A program made the translations under genes and the position numbers. From the NCBI RefSeq assembly GCF_014191875.1, contig NZ_JACHXD010000005.1, forward strand, positions 186,001-250,000: 64,000 bases of DNA. The letters are read 5' to 3'. This DNA is from Pseudoduganella violacea (GTDB lineage Bacteria > Pseudomonadota > Gammaproteobacteria > Burkholderiales > Burkholderiaceae_D). The notes beneath the pieces are model-generated. The model worked only from the letters and a program-made list of their open reading frames with translations, made no database searches and was not told the DNA's origin. Of the stretch, positions 24,404 through 33,671 are shown in pieces. Within the stretch, counting starts at the first letter, position 1. Each line of letters opens with the position of its first letter.

Positions 24404-25059
24404 GCGGCCTCCTTCAGCAGTTCGCCTTGCTGCAGGTGGATCACGCGCGCGGCCGATTCGAGCACCAGCTCGTCGTGGGTGGAGATCAGGCAGGTCACGC
24501 CCACCGAGTGGAAGGCCTTCAGCGCGTCGAGCACGCGGGTGGCGCTGGCGCGGTCCAGATTGGCGGTCGGTTCGTCGGCCAGGATGATTTGCGGTCGGTT
24601 GACGATGGCGCGCGCGATCGAGACGCGCTGCTGCTCGCCGCCGGACAGGGCCAGCGGTTCATCGGCGGCGCGCTCCAGCAGGCCCACCTTGTCCAGCGCG
24701 GCGCGCGCGCGCTGCTCGGCGGCGGCGCGCGGGGCGCCGCTCACGGTCAGCGGCAGCATCACATTGGCCAGCACCGAGCGGTCGTTGAGCAGGCGCTGTT
24801 CCTGGAAGATCAGGCCCAGGTTGCGGCGCAGGAAGGGAATGCCGGCGCGGCGGATCTTGCCGATGTCCTGGCCGTTGACGATGACCTTGCCCGAGGTCGG
24901 GCGCTCCATGGCGGCGATCATCTTCATCAGCGTGGACTTGCCCGCGCCGGAAGGGCCGGCCAGGAACACCAGCTCGCCCTTCTCGATATTCAAGGTAATG
25001 TCGCGCAAGGCCATGGCCTCGGCGGAGTATTGTTTGCTGACTTGCTGGAATTCGATCAT
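24400..25059 (-). CDS. ftsE: Cell division ATP-binding protein FtsE
   Basis: ABC ATPase of 219 aa associated with FtsX at the division septum. Walker A GPSGAGKST is near residue 36, signature LSGGEQQRVSIARAI near 140, Walker B ILADEPTANLD near 160, and the switch His in STHDELV near 195. The opening MIEFQQVSKQYSAEAMALRD is typical of FtsE. It begins 6 nt after the ftsY stop and overlaps ftsX, forming one transcription unit with both. Confidence 0.96.
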   Translation of the reverse strand: MIEFQQVSKQYSAEAMALRDITLNIEKGELVFLAGPSGAGKSTLMKMIAAMERPTSGKVIVNGQDIGKIRRAGIPFLRRNLGLIFQEQRLLNDRSVLANVMLPLTVSGAPRAAAEQRARAALDKVGLLERAADEPLALSGGEQQRVSIARAIVNRPQIILADEPTANLDRASATRVLDALKAFHSVGVTCLISTHDELVLESAARVIHLQQGELLKEAA

Positions 25060-25065
25060 GGTGCC

Positions 25066-26139
25066 TTAGGCAAGCAGGGCTTCAACAAATTCGGCCGCAT
25101 TGAAAGGTTGCAGGTCTTCGATCTTCTCGCCGATGCCGATGAAGTACACGGGCACCGGGCGCACGCGGGCGATGGCGGCGATCACGCCGCCCTTGGCCGT
25201 GCCATCGAGCTTGGTGATGATCAGGCCGGACAATTGCAGCGCATCGTCGAAAGCCTTGACCTGGGCCAGCGCGTTCTGGCCGGTATTGCCGTCGATGACG
25301 AGCAAGGTCTCGTGCGGCGCGCCTTCCATGCCCTTGCCGATCACGCGCTGGATCTTTTTCAGTTCTTCCATCAGGTGCAGCTGGGTCGGCAGGCGGCCGG
25401 CGGTATCGACCATCACCACGTTGCTGCCGCGCGCCTTGCCCGATTGGACCGCGTCGAAGGAGACGGCGGCCGGATCGCCCGAGGCTTGCGAGATCACCGT
25501 CACATTATTGCGCTGGCCCCAGACCATCAGCTGCTCGCGCGCGGCGGCGCGGAAAGTGTCGCCGGCGGCCAGCAGCACGGACTGGCCGTGCGCCTGCATA
25601 TGCTTGGCCAGCTTGCCGATGGTGGTGGTCTTGCCGGCGCCGTTGACGCCGGAAATCATCATCACCGTGGGCTGGTGGCGGCCCAGCTCGAACGGCTTTT
25701 CCAGCGGCTTGAGCAGGTCGATCATCAGCTCCTTCAGCGCCGTTTTCACGGCGGCGGCTTCGGTCAGCTTGTCTTCCTTGACCTTGCGCTTGAGCGTGTC
25801 GAGCAGGTACTGGGTGGCTTCGATGCCGGCGTCGGCCATCAGCAGGGCCGCTTCCAGCTCCTCATACAGTTCATCGTCGATGCGCGCGCCGACGAAGAGC
25901 ATGGACAGATTGGCCGAGGTCTTGGACAGGCCGGCCTTCAGGCGGCTCATCCACGATTGCTTCGATTCGGGCTTGGCGGCGGTTTCGAAATCGGCGGCCG
26001 ACAGCGCGGCATCGGCAGTATCGGCAGCGGCGGCAGGGACGGCGGCAGCGGGAACAGGGGCTGGCGTGGCGGGGCGCGTCTCAGGCGCGGCCGGCGGCGC
26101 TTCGGCGGCGGCGGTTTTCTTCTTGAAAAAACTGAACAT
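25066..26139 (-). CDS. ftsY: Signal recognition particle receptor FtsY
   Basis: GTPase receptor for SRP-ribosome complexes at the inner membrane, 357 aa. An N-terminal FSFFKKK segment and an Ala/Pro-rich acidic stretch (to about residue 60) form a short A domain. The NG domain follows: G1 [15 protein letters not shown] near residue 160, G3 [10 protein letters not shown]4 [10 protein letters not shown] near 305, and the closing [23 protein letters not shown] at 26139 gives the conserved MFSFFKKK start; the upstream in-frame ATG at 26175 adds 12 unlikely residues. It probably heads the ftsY-ftsE-ftsX operon. Confidence 0.96.
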   Translation of the reverse strand: MFSFFKKKTAAAEAPPAAPETRPATPAPVPAAAVPAAAADTADAALSAADFETAAKPESKQSWMSRLKAGLSKTSANLSMLFVGARIDDELYEELEAALLMADAGIEATQYLLDTLKRKVKEDKLTEAAAVKTALKELMIDLLKPLEKPFELGRHQPTVMMISGVNGAGKTTTIGKLAKHMQAHGQSVLLAAGDTFRAAAREQLMVWGQRNNVTVISQASGDPAAVSFDAVQSGKARGSNVVMVDTAGRLPTQLHLMEELKKIQRVIGKGMEGAPHETLLVIDGNTGQNALAQVKAFDDALQLSGLIITKLDGTAKGGVIAAIARVRPVPVYFIGIGEKIEDLQPFNAAEFVEALLA

Positions 26140-26221
26140 TGGGTAGGCGGTCGGGCGCTGAAAATAAGCGCACATTCTACCAGAGCGCTATGGTCGGGAA
26201 ACAGGGAGGCCGGCGCGGGAT

Positions 26222-27169
26222 TCAGGCGGCCTGGCCGTGCGTGCGCTGGCGCCACTCGGCGATGCCCTTGCCCAGGTCGGCCAGGCCGTACACCTGGGCG
26301 GCGCCGGCGGCGCGCTTGCGCAGCGCGGCATTGCTGCCGCTGGCCCAGATTTCCATCGCTTCCGGCAGGCGCGCGCGCAGCTCTTTCAAGGCATCGCCCA
26401 CCTGGCGCGGATTGGCCAGCGGCGAGAAGGACAGCAGCACGATATCGCTGTGCAGGCTGCGCGCCGCTTCCACGATATCGGGCAGGGCGGTCTGCACGCC
26501 GAGCGAGGTGCAGTGGGCGCCGTCGGCGGCGAAAACGGCTTCGGCCATCAGCAGGCCCAGGCCCTGGCGTTCCTGCGGCAGGGTCGCCAGCAGGATGCGC
26601 GGACGCGGCGCGGCGCCGTGGTGGTGGGCTTGCGGAATCGAGAAAATGGCGCTGCGCATGACGATCTGCAGCGACTCACTGAATAAATGTTCTTCGAACA
26701 CGGCCAACTGGCCGCCGGTCCAGGCTTCGCCGATATGGGCGGTGAGCGGCGCCACCAGATCGATGACGAAGTTTTTCAATCCCATCACCAGCATGGCTTG
26801 CGACAGCTTGCGGCGCAGCGCTTCCATCTGGTGGGTTTTGCACAGCTCTATATAGGTATGCAGTTCCGGATGCGGTGCGCTGACCGGCTGCTGGCGGCCG
26901 GCCGCCTGTTCGGCCATGGCCTGCAATTCGGCGCTGCCGAACTGGATCACCTTGCCGGGCCGGTAGCCCAGGTCGATCAGGCGTTTGACCAGGCGCAGCT
27001 TGTGCACCTGGTCGGCCGAGTACACGCGTTCGCCGAAGGCGTCGCGTTGCGGTCGCGGAAAGTCGTAGCGGCGCTCCCAGACGCGCAAGGTTTCCTTGGC
27101 TACGCCGGTGTCGCGTTCAACGTCGCTGATGGTGCTGGGGACGGGCTGTGATGGGCTTGAAGTGTTCAT
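26222..27169 (-). CDS. MerR-type regulator with a B12-binding-like domain (CarH/MlrA class)
   Basis: Regulator of 315 aa. The MerR helix-turn-helix is at residues about 12-80 (ISDVERDTGVAKETLRVWER, FGERVYSADQVHKLRLVKR). A four-helix segment contains a W-x9-EH motif (tryptophan in GEAWTGG, then EEH), as in cobalamin photoreceptors of the CarH/LitR class. The Rossmann-like domain follows (RILLATLPQERQGLGLLMAE, SLGVQTALPDIVEAARSL, DIVLLSFSPLANPRQVGDAL), but the position of the axial His in CarH (ERH-E-x-G) is Gln here (ERQGLG). It may therefore not bind B12 in the usual base-off/His-on way. The gene is separate from ftsY, 82 nt away, and may be monocistronic. Confidence 0.88.
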   Translation of the reverse strand: MNTSSPSQPVPSTISDVERDTGVAKETLRVWERRYDFPRPQRDAFGERVYSADQVHKLRLVKRLIDLGYRPGKVIQFGSAELQAMAEQAAGRQQPVSAPHPELHTYIELCKTHQMEALRRKLSQAMLVMGLKNFVIDLVAPLTAHIGEAWTGGQLAVFEEHLFSESLQIVMRSAIFSIPQAHHHGAAPRPRILLATLPQERQGLGLLMAEAVFAADGAHCTSLGVQTALPDIVEAARSLHSDIVLLSFSPLANPRQVGDALKELRARLPEAMEIWASGSNAALRKRAAGAAQVYGLADLGKGIAEWRQRTHGQAA

Positions 27170-28080
27170 GCAAAAGCGGCTACGGGTCTTGGGTAGGCGC
27201 GGGTTTGACGACCTATCTGACCAATTCTACTCGCGTTTTTGGCGGGGAAGTGTTCGCTAGACGGGGCTGTTGGGCGCCCGCACGGCGCCGGCGGCGGCCC
27301 TTGTCCACGACACAAAGTTGCCCTACGTCAAATTCCTGGTAAATCGCAAGTTCCTCATATATTTGTATTGGACAAATAGTCGGTAAAAATAAATTGTTGC
27401 AGTGTTGTACGACGGTAAAACGCGGTGGGGAGCGTGGCGCACCGTCAACGGTGGTTTGGTTGAGATGTAACTTTTTGCAACGCAGCATATACTGAAAGTA
27501 GATGTCAATGTTCAGCCATGAAGTAATCTTCCTCTAGAGGCTGGCTCGTCTACTGTGACTGAAAGTCGTATGCCTCACCCAAATATTCTCTCGCCCAGAA
27601 TCCGTATAACTAGCGTGCAGGCGAGCAACGTTCTGAAAAGCGGTATAAAATAGTCATAATGATCGAAAGGAACGTCTTTCCTTCTGTTTGGAATGGAAAG
27701 TTTCCGAACGACCGTTCGGGCAGCTTCTATTGCGATGCGATAGAATATTGCCGGGTGGCAAAGTTGCTTGCGCGTTTAGACCGACGGGGGAAGGATAGAA
27801 CCGGAGGATTTGCTGAATTCGCAAGCATCTGACACTTGATGGATTGCCGATCCATCAGTATAGTGCCGCCTCCAGTGCCCTAGAGCACTGCGACAAGCCG
27901 GCATCGATGAACTCGGCCGCAGATAAAGTGAACGCGTTCCGCAGCGGAACAGCATAGTGGCAATCGGGGAGTTTGCCCTCACGGATAAGAGGCGCCGCAG
28001 GGTGGGGCGCCGATCAAGACCGAATTTAGCGGTATCAAAGCTTTTAAATTTTTGCTGCAAACAACTGAAGGAACTTTGTA
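27170..28080. other. 911-bp non-coding region upstream of the porin gene
   Basis: No convincing gene is present: reading frames are short, lack initiation signals and have poor codon use. The stretch is more AT-rich than the neighbouring genes. It holds a perfect 6-bp inverted repeat with a 4-nt spacer at 27704-27719 (CCGAAC-GACC-GTTCGG) that resembles a TetR-family operator. A palindrome CCTCTAGAGG lies at 27531-27540. An AAGGAA ribosome site stands just before the porin start. A long regulated leader or a small RNA gene could lie here. Confidence 0.6.
27704..27719. promoter_or_regulatory. Operator-like palindrome in the porin upstream region
   Basis: CCGAAC, four bases, GTTCGG: a perfect 6+6 dyad, preceded by another AT/GC-mixed dyad GGAAAGTTTCC (27695-27705) that overlaps it. 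Such CGAACG/CGTTCG symmetry is common in TetR-type operators. The regulator is unknown and the distance to the porin (360 nt) is large. Confidence 0.4.
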
Positions 28081-29169
28081 ATGAAAAAAACTCTAATCTC
28101 CATCGCAGTTTTGGGCGCCATGAGCAGCGCTGCTTTCGCACAGTCGAACGTCACCATCTACGGTATCGTTGATGCCGGTATCGTGGCAGAGCGCGGCGGC
28201 AAATCCGGCAGCGTCAACAAAGTAACCAGCGGCGTGGCCAACGCTTCCCGTCTGGGCTTCAAAGGCACCGAAGATCTGGGCGGCGGTCTGCAAGCCCTGT
28301 TCGTGCTGGAAGGCGGCATCAAGGCTGACACCGGCGAATCCGACGTGTCCGGCTCCATCGCCAACCGTCAGTCCTTCGTTGGTCTGCGTTCCAAAGAAGC
28401 CGGCACCCTGACCCTGGGTCGTCAGTACACCCCGTTCTACAACGCCCTGTCGCAAGTGGGTGACCCGTTCGCCGCTGGCCTGGCTGGTACCGCGAAAAAC
28501 CTGTTCCCAGTCGCTGGCGCCAACACCCGCAACAGCAACGCTGCTGTGTACGTGACCCCGACCTACAACGGCGTGTCCGCTGAGTTCTTCTACGGCTTCG
28601 GCGAAAAATCGGCTAACTCGACCCAACGTCAAGTTGGCGCGTCGCTGAACTACTCCAACGGCCCGCTGAACGCGCGTCTGGCGTACAACAACCGCAACAA
28701 CGACGACCAGCCAGTGCTGGGCGGCCCAGTTGCCGAAAAAGACACCGGCCGTAACACCCTGCTGGCTGTGAACTACGACTTCCAAGTTGCTAAAGCATTC
28801 TTCATGTACAGCGACAACAAAGGTCTGAACAGCGCCGCTCTGGCCAACGTCAACAACCCATACGGCACCACCGTGGCTCCAGTAGCTTCGACCAAGAGCG
28901 CTGACGCTCTGATCGGCGTGACCGTGCCAGTGGGCGGCGCAGGCAAGTTCATCGCTTCTTACATCAACAAGAACGATAAAACCAACCTGAACCAAGACGC
29001 TAACCAGTGGGCACTGGGCTACACCTACGATCTGTCCAAGCGCACCACCACCTACGTGGCATACGCTAAGATCAAGAACAAAAACGGCGCAGGCTACACC
29101 GTTGGCAACAACTCCGAAGCTGGCACCGGCGACAAAGCCTTCAACATCGGCGTGCGTCACTCGTTCTAA
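28081..29169 (+). CDS. Gram-negative porin (Burkholderiales general porin type)
   Basis: Outer-membrane channel of 362 aa. The signal peptide MKKTLISIAVLGAMSSAAFA is cleaved before QSNVTIYGIVDAG, the standard mature start of Burkholderiales porins. A 16-strand barrel is expected; FKGTEDLGGGLQALFVLEGG and NRQSFVGLRSKEAGTLTLGR are family landmarks. The chain ends in VRHSF, with the terminal Phe needed for Bam recognition. Codon choice differs from neighbouring genes (frequent CGT, GCT, GGT, AAA), as in very highly expressed genes. It has a strong ribosome site and its own terminator, and is probably monocistronic. Confidence 0.96.
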   Translation: MKKTLISIAVLGAMSSAAFAQSNVTIYGIVDAGIVAERGGKSGSVNKVTSGVANASRLGFKGTEDLGGGLQALFVLEGGIKADTGESDVSGSIANRQSFVGLRSKEAGTLTLGRQYTPFYNALSQVGDPFAAGLAGTAKNLFPVAGANTRNSNAAVYVTPTYNGVSAEFFYGFGEKSANSTQRQVGASLNYSNGPLNARLAYNNRNNDDQPVLGGPVAEKDTGRNTLLAVNYDFQVAKAFFMYSDNKGLNSAALANVNNPYGTTVAPVASTKSADALIGVTVPVGGAGKFIASYINKNDKTNLNQDANQWALGYTYDLSKRTTTYVAYAKIKNKNGAGYTVGNNSEAGTGDKAFNIGVRHSF

Positions 29170-29194
29170 TCGGAACCTGATCGCCTGATCTGAA

Positions 29195-29225
29195 AACCGG
29201 CTGCTTCGGCAGCCGGTTTTTTTTT
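29195..29225 (+). terminator. Rho-independent terminator of the porin gene
   Basis: A 10-bp GC-rich stem (29195-29204 with 29209-29218) with the stable tetraloop TTCG, followed by a run of T residues to 29225. Confidence 0.95.
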
Positions 29226-29243
29226 ACCGCTACAATATCGCTT

Positions 29244-29792
29244 ATGAAAACCCATACTCGCTACGCTCTCGCCATCCTGTTCGTTTCCTGCGCTGCGCTG
29301 GCGGCGCCGAAGACGGTGCGCAAGGACAAGCCATATGGCTTGCCGCGCCACGGCATGTGGGTGTATTCGGATCTGTGCATCCATCCCGATAGCGGGGAGT
29401 TCGGCGGCCAGCGCATCACGCTGCAGCGCTTTGCCGAAGTCGATACGGTGATCTATGAGTACACGGCCGGCGGCTTGAGCTGGCCGGTGGTGGCGGGCGA
29501 TGTGAATGTCGATCCGCGCGGCAAACTGTTCTACTTCACCGTGCAACTGGCCGACCAGGATGAGAAGACCATCAGCGGCAGCTTCTCGGCCGATGGCAAG
29601 ATGCTGACGCTGGAGGGCGGCTATTGCGGCGAGCAGGGACCGTCCATGCAACTGCCGCTGGTGCGCGATTTTGGCGCCAAACCGAAGACTTGCAAGGCTT
29701 GCCCGCCGTCCAAGGCGCGGCCGCATGAGGAGCCGTCGTCTGAGCCGAAGCCATTCCCCAAATGGGAACCGGCGCCGCCGACGCAGGCTTGA
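29244..29792 (+). CDS. Secreted protein of unknown function
   Basis: An exported 182-aa protein that I do not recognise. Signal peptide MKTHTRYALAILFVSCAALA with likely cleavage at ALA-AP. The mature part begins with basic residues (PKTVRKDKPYG), has a central beta-rich domain (HGMWVYSDLCIHPDSGEFGG, VIYEYTAGGLSWPVVAGDVN, FYFTVQLADQDEKTISGSFS) and ends in a Pro/Lys/Glu-rich tail with two close cysteines (CKACPP). Four cysteines in total could form two disulphides in the periplasm. It lies between two terminators and is transcribed alone, 75 nt after the porin. The -10-like TACAAT at 29231-29236 is very close to the start. Confidence 0.7.
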   Translation: MKTHTRYALAILFVSCAALAAPKTVRKDKPYGLPRHGMWVYSDLCIHPDSGEFGGQRITLQRFAEVDTVIYEYTAGGLSWPVVAGDVNVDPRGKLFYFTVQLADQDEKTISGSFSADGKMLTLEGGYCGEQGPSMQLPLVRDFGAKPKTCKACPPSKARPHEEPSSEPKPFPKWEPAPPTQA

Positions 29793-29808
29793 GCGTGCAC
29801 CCTTGAAA

Positions 29809-29837
29809 AAAGGCCGGGAGTCTCCCGGCCTTTCTTA
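29809..29837. terminator. Rho-independent terminator, bidirectional
   Basis: An 11-bp stem (29809-29819 with 29823-29833) with a 3-nt loop, preceded by A residues and followed by TCTTATTT. It lies between the secreted protein gene and the convergent ThDP enzyme gene, and can end both transcripts. Confidence 0.9.
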
Positions 29838-29850
29838 TTTTCCTGCTTTC

Positions 29851-31554
29851 TTACCTCGCCGCTTTTGCCGCCAGCGCGTTCTTGCTGATGGTTTCCAGCG
29901 TCGCGCCCGGGGTGATCAGGTTGCCGTCGTAGCGCAGCTCGATCAGGGCGGGCAATTGCTGCTCGCGGGCGTGCGCCAGGGCGCGCTGCAGGGCCGGCGC
30001 GAATTCGGCCGTGGTGTTCACCACCTCGCCGCGCGCGCCATAGGCTTGCGCCATGGCGGCGAAGTCCGGGTTGTGCAGGGTGGTGCCCGAGACGCGGCCC
30101 GGATACTCGCGTTCCTGGTGCATGCGGATGGTGCCGAACATCTGGTTGTTGAAGACGATGATGACCAGGCCGGCGCGGTACTGCACCGCCGTCGCCAATT
30201 CCTGGCCGTTCATCATGTATTCGCCGTCGCCGGCGAAGGTGATCACGGTGCGCTGCGGCGCCACGATCTTGGCGGCCACGCCGGACGGCACGCCGTAGCC
30301 CATGGCGCCGCTGGTGGGCGCGAGCTGGGTGCGCATGCCGCCGTAGGTGTGGAAGCGGTGCGCCCAGGTGGCGTAGTTGCCGGCGCCGTTGGTGATGATG
30401 GTGTCGGCCGGCGTCTGGGCGCGGATATCCTGCACCACCTGCCACAGGTCGAGCGGCGCCTTGCCGTCCTGGAAGATGGGCGGCTTTTCCTGCCAGGCGG
30501 CCAGCTCGGCGCGCGCTTCGGCCACGCTGGCGCGCCAGGCGCCGCTGTCGACCGGCGCCATCTCGGCCAGCATGGCCGCCGCTTGCGGCATGCCGCTGGC
30601 GATCATCAAGTCGGCCTGGTAGACGCTGCCCAGTTCCTCGGCGCTGGCGTGGAAGTGCACCAGGCGCTGCGCCGGCACCGGCGAGGCGATGATGGAGTAG
30701 CCGCTGGTGGTCATCTCGCCCAGGCGCGGGCCGATGGCGATAATCAGGTCGGCGTTCTTGACGCGCGCCGCCAGCTTGGGGTTGATGCCGATGCCGACGT
30801 CGCCGATATAGTTCGGGTGGCTATTGTCCAGCAAGTCCTGGAAACGGAAGGCGCAGGATACCGGCAAGGCATTGGCTTCGGCAAAGCGCTGGATGTCGGC
30901 GCAGGCTTGCGCGTTCCAGCCGCCGCCGCCCAGCAGCAGCAGCGGGCGCTGGGCTTCGCTCAGCATCTCGCGCAACTGGCCGATCTGGGCGCGCGATGGC
31001 GAGGCTTGCACCGGCTGGTAGCGGCGCGTGTCGGCCACGCTGGCCTGGGTGATCAGCATGTCTTCCGGCAGGGCCAGCACCACGGGACCGGGGCGGCCGC
31101 TGGTGGCCACCTGGAAGGCGCGCGCCAGGTATTCGGGAATGCGTTCGGCGCGATCGATCTGGGCCACCCATTTCGCCATCTGGCCGAACATGCGGCGGTA
31201 GTCGACTTCCTGGAAAGCTTCGCGGTCCATGAAGTCGCCGCCCACCTGGCCGATGAAGAGAATCATCGGGGTCGAATCCTGGAAGGCCGTGTGCACGCCG
31301 ATCGAGGCATTGGTGGCGCCAGGGCCGCGCGTGACGAAACAGATGCCGGGCTGGCCGGTCAGCTTGCCGTAGGCGTCGGCCATGAAGGCGGCGCCCCCTT
31401 CCTGACGGTTGATGATGAAGCGGATGCCGGAATCGTGCAGGGCGTCGAGCACGTCAAGATAGCTTTCGCCGGGAACGCCGAAGGCGGTGTCGACGCCGTG
31501 GACTTTCAGTGCATCGACCAGAATCTGGCCGCCGGAACGGGATGGTTGCGTCAT
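29851..31554 (-). CDS. Thiamine-diphosphate-dependent enzyme, acetolactate-synthase-like
   Basis: Cytoplasmic ThDP enzyme of 567 aa with the three-domain layout of acetohydroxyacid synthase large subunits. The N-terminal PYR domain has the catalytic Glu in FGVPGESYLDVLDAL (near residue 30) and FVTRGPGATNASIGVHTAF. The central domain starts near 200. The C-terminal PP domain has the ThDP motif GDGEYMMNGQELATAVQY ending in NN (about 445-475). No small regulatory subunit gene lies near, so it is not the anabolic IlvBN enzyme; catabolic acetolactate synthase, glyoxylate carboligase, benzaldehyde lyase or oxalyl-CoA-type functions are open. It converges with the upstream secreted protein gene and is monocistronic. 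Confidence 0.85.
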   Translation of the reverse strand: MTQPSRSGGQILVDALKVHGVDTAFGVPGESYLDVLDALHDSGIRFIINRQEGGAAFMADAYGKLTGQPGICFVTRGPGATNASIGVHTAFQDSTPMILFIGQVGGDFMDREAFQEVDYRRMFGQMAKWVAQIDRAERIPEYLARAFQVATSGRPGPVVLALPEDMLITQASVADTRRYQPVQASPSRAQIGQLREMLSEAQRPLLLLGGGGWNAQACADIQRFAEANALPVSCAFRFQDLLDNSHPNYIGDVGIGINPKLAARVKNADLIIAIGPRLGEMTTSGYSIIASPVPAQRLVHFHASAEELGSVYQADLMIASGMPQAAAMLAEMAPVDSGAWRASVAEARAELAAWQEKPPIFQDGKAPLDLWQVVQDIRAQTPADTIITNGAGNYATWAHRFHTYGGMRTQLAPTSGAMGYGVPSGVAAKIVAPQRTVITFAGDGEYMMNGQELATAVQYRAGLVIIVFNNQMFGTIRMHQEREYPGRVSGTTLHNPDFAAMAQAYGARGEVVNTTAEFAPALQRALAHAREQQLPALIELRYDGNLITPGATLETISKNALAAKAAR

Positions 31555-31682
31555 GGTGCTAGCCTCTGTAAAAAAACGGGGTAGAAATCCTGATGATCCG
31601 CCATTCTAGAACGGCGCCGGGGGAGCGGCTTTTGAAATGGCGACACCATTTTTCATTTGTCTACTCTGGAGCGGGGCGCTTT

Positions 31683-31712
31683 TTGCCGGGGGCGGGGGCG
31701 GCAGGTTACAAT
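31683..31712 (+). promoter_or_regulatory. Promoter of the RNase P RNA gene
   Basis: TTGCCG (31683-31688), an 18-nt spacer and TACAAT (31707-31712), with the RNA starting about 8 nt downstream. This agrees with a strong constitutive sigma-70 promoter. Confidence 0.7.
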
Positions 31713-31719
31713 AGCGGGT

Positions 31720-32055
31720 GAAGCAAGCCAGACAGCCGCTGGCCGGTGCAGCAATGCACTGGCGGGAGGAAGGTCCGGACTCCATAGAGCAGGGTGACGG
31801 TTAACGGCCGTCCGCCGAAGTCCGCAAGGTATAAGGCGAGGAATAGGGCCACAGAGACGAGCGTATTAAGTTACGGTGAAACGCGGTAACCTCCACCTGG
31901 TGCAATTTCAAATAGGCACGCGATGATGTTGCTCGCGGAGCGTGCGGGTAGAAAGCTTGAGCGCCGGAGTAATTCGGCGCCTAGAGGAATGGCTGTCATA
32001 GCGCCGGTTCGCAAGGGTCGGCGCCGTAACAAAATCCGGCCTATCGGCTTGCTTC
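31720..32055 (+). ncRNA. rnpB: RNase P RNA (bacterial type A)
   Basis: Catalytic RNA that matures the 5' ends of tRNAs. The conserved core is plain: the 5' strand GAAGCAAGCC pairs with GGCTTGCTTC at the 3' end (P1). GGAGGAAGGTCCGGACTCC is the P4/CR-I region, GCCACAGAGACGA follows, then the J11/12 region GTGAAACGCGGTAACCTCC, and finally AGAGGAATGGCTGTC and ACAAAATCCGGC near the end. About 336 nt, typical for Betaproteobacteria. It sits between the ThDP enzyme gene (divergent) and glpK (28 nt downstream, same strand); glpK may in part be transcribed from the same promoter, since no terminator separates them. Confidence 0.97.
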
Positions 32056-32083
32056 ACTTGAATTCGATTTTCTTCGTAACACG

Positions 32084-33574
32084 ATGAAAAAATACATCCT
32101 GGCTTTAGACCAAGGCACTACCAGCTCGCGCGCCATCCTCTTCGATCACCGCGGCCAGATCTGCGGCAGCGCCGCGCAGGAATACCCCCAGCACTATCCC
32201 CACCCCGGCTGGGTGGAACACGATCCCAACGAAATCTGGAACAGCCAGCTCACCGTGGCGCGCAAGGTCTTGCACGACAACGGCGTAGAAGGCAGCCAGA
32301 TCCTGGCCATCGGCATCGCCAACCAGCGCGAAACGACCATCGTCTGGGACCGCAAGACGGGCGAGCCGATCGCGCCCGCCATCGTCTGGCAGGACCGCCG
32401 CACCGCCGAGATGTGCGACCAGTTGCGCGCCGACGGCAAGGCCAAGCTGATTACCGATGCCACCGGCCTGGAACTGGACGCCTACTTCTCCGCCACCAAA
32501 CTGAAATGGCTGCTCGACCATGTGCCCGGCGCGCGCGAACGCGCCCGCCATGGCGCGCTGGCCTTCGGCACCATCGACAGCTGGCTGGCCTGGAAGCTGT
32601 GCGGCGTGCACGTGACGGACGTCAGCAATGCGGCGCGCACCATGCTGTTCAATATCCACCTGATGCGCTGGGATGCCGACCTGCTGCAGCTGTTCGATAT
32701 TCCGGAAGAGATCCTGCCGCAGGTGGTGTCCTCCAGCGAGGAAATCGGCAATACCAGGGCCGCCCTGTTCGGCGCGTCGATCCCGGTGGCGGGCATCGCC
32801 GGCGACCAGCAGGCCGCCACCTTTGGCCAGGCCTGCCACAAGCCGGGCATGGTCAAGAACACCTATGGCACGGGATGCTTCATGCTGATGTACGCCGGCC
32901 GGCATCCGCGCGTGTCGCACAACCGCCTGCTGTCCACCGTGGGCTGGCGCGTCGACGGCCGCACCGACTATCTGCTGGAAGGCGCGGTCTTCATGGGCGG
33001 CGCCACCGTGCAATGGCTGCGCGACGGGCTGGGCATCATCCAGCAGTCGAGCGATGTGGAGGCGCTGGCCAACAGCGTGCCCGATAGCGATGGCGTGCTG
33101 CTGGTGCCGGCCTTTGTCGGCCTGGGCGCGCCGCATTGGGACCCGTATGCGCGCGGCACCATCGTCGGCCTGACGCGCGGCAGCGGCAAGGCGCATATCG
33201 CGCGCGCCGCCGTGGAAGCCATCGCCTACCAGAGCGCCGAGCTGCTGCTGGCGATGCAGAAGGATGCCGCCATTCCGGTGGCCGAGGTGCGCGCCGACGG
33301 CGGCGCGGCCCGCAACGATATGCTGATGCAGTTCCAGGCCGACCTGCTGGGCGTGCCGGTAGTGCGGCCCAAGGTGACGGAAACCACGGCCCTGGGCGCG
33401 GCCTATCTGGCCGGCCTGGCGGTCGGCTATTGGGAATCGCAGGAAGAAATCGCGGCCCAGTGGGAATGCGAGCGCCGCTTCGAGCCGGCCATGAGCGCCG
33501 ACCAGCGCGGCCATCTGCTGGCGCGCTGGGCGCGCGCGGTGGAACGCGCGCGCGACTGGGAGCACGGCGTTTAA
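32084..33574 (+). CDS. glpK: Glycerol kinase
   Basis: Cytoplasmic FGGY-family kinase of 496 aa that phosphorylates glycerol to sn-glycerol 3-phosphate. N-terminal phosphate loop [16 protein letters not shown] at residues 5-20; [15 protein letters not shown] near 83, IVWQDRRT near 103, and the glycerol-binding region; the second phosphate motif [11 protein letters not shown] near 245, and the adenosine motif [19 protein letters not shown] near 405. Length is normal for the family. No glpF or glpD gene adjoins, but the PAS-AraC regulator begins 97 nt downstream on the same strand and could control it. No strong ribosome site is seen. Confidence 0.97.
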   Translation: MKKYILALDQGTTSSRAILFDHRGQICGSAAQEYPQHYPHPGWVEHDPNEIWNSQLTVARKVLHDNGVEGSQILAIGIANQRETTIVWDRKTGEPIAPAIVWQDRRTAEMCDQLRADGKAKLITDATGLELDAYFSATKLKWLLDHVPGARERARHGALAFGTIDSWLAWKLCGVHVTDVSNAARTMLFNIHLMRWDADLLQLFDIPEEILPQVVSSSEEIGNTRAALFGASIPVAGIAGDQQAATFGQACHKPGMVKNTYGTGCFMLMYAGRHPRVSHNRLLSTVGWRVDGRTDYLLEGAVFMGGATVQWLRDGLGIIQQSSDVEALANSVPDSDGVLLVPAFVGLGAPHWDPYARGTIVGLTRGSGKAHIARAAVEAIAYQSAELLLAMQKDAAIPVAEVRADGGAARNDMLMQFQADLLGVPVVRPKVTETTALGAAYLAGLAVGYWESQEEIAAQWECERRFEPAMSADQRGHLLARWARAVERARDWEHGV

Positions 33575-33671
33575 AGTCCGGCAAACGTGCGCGCCGCCGC
33601 ATAAGGTATATTTCCTCGCATACAGATAACAACCCCCGCCACGGCGGAGGGAGAGCGAAGGGGAGGCGGCC

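Noticed and set aside
27776-28141. A 121-codon minus-strand frame upstream of the porin
   Set aside because: Overlaps the porin start, has Arg/Ser-rich composition and no initiation signal or recognisable domain.
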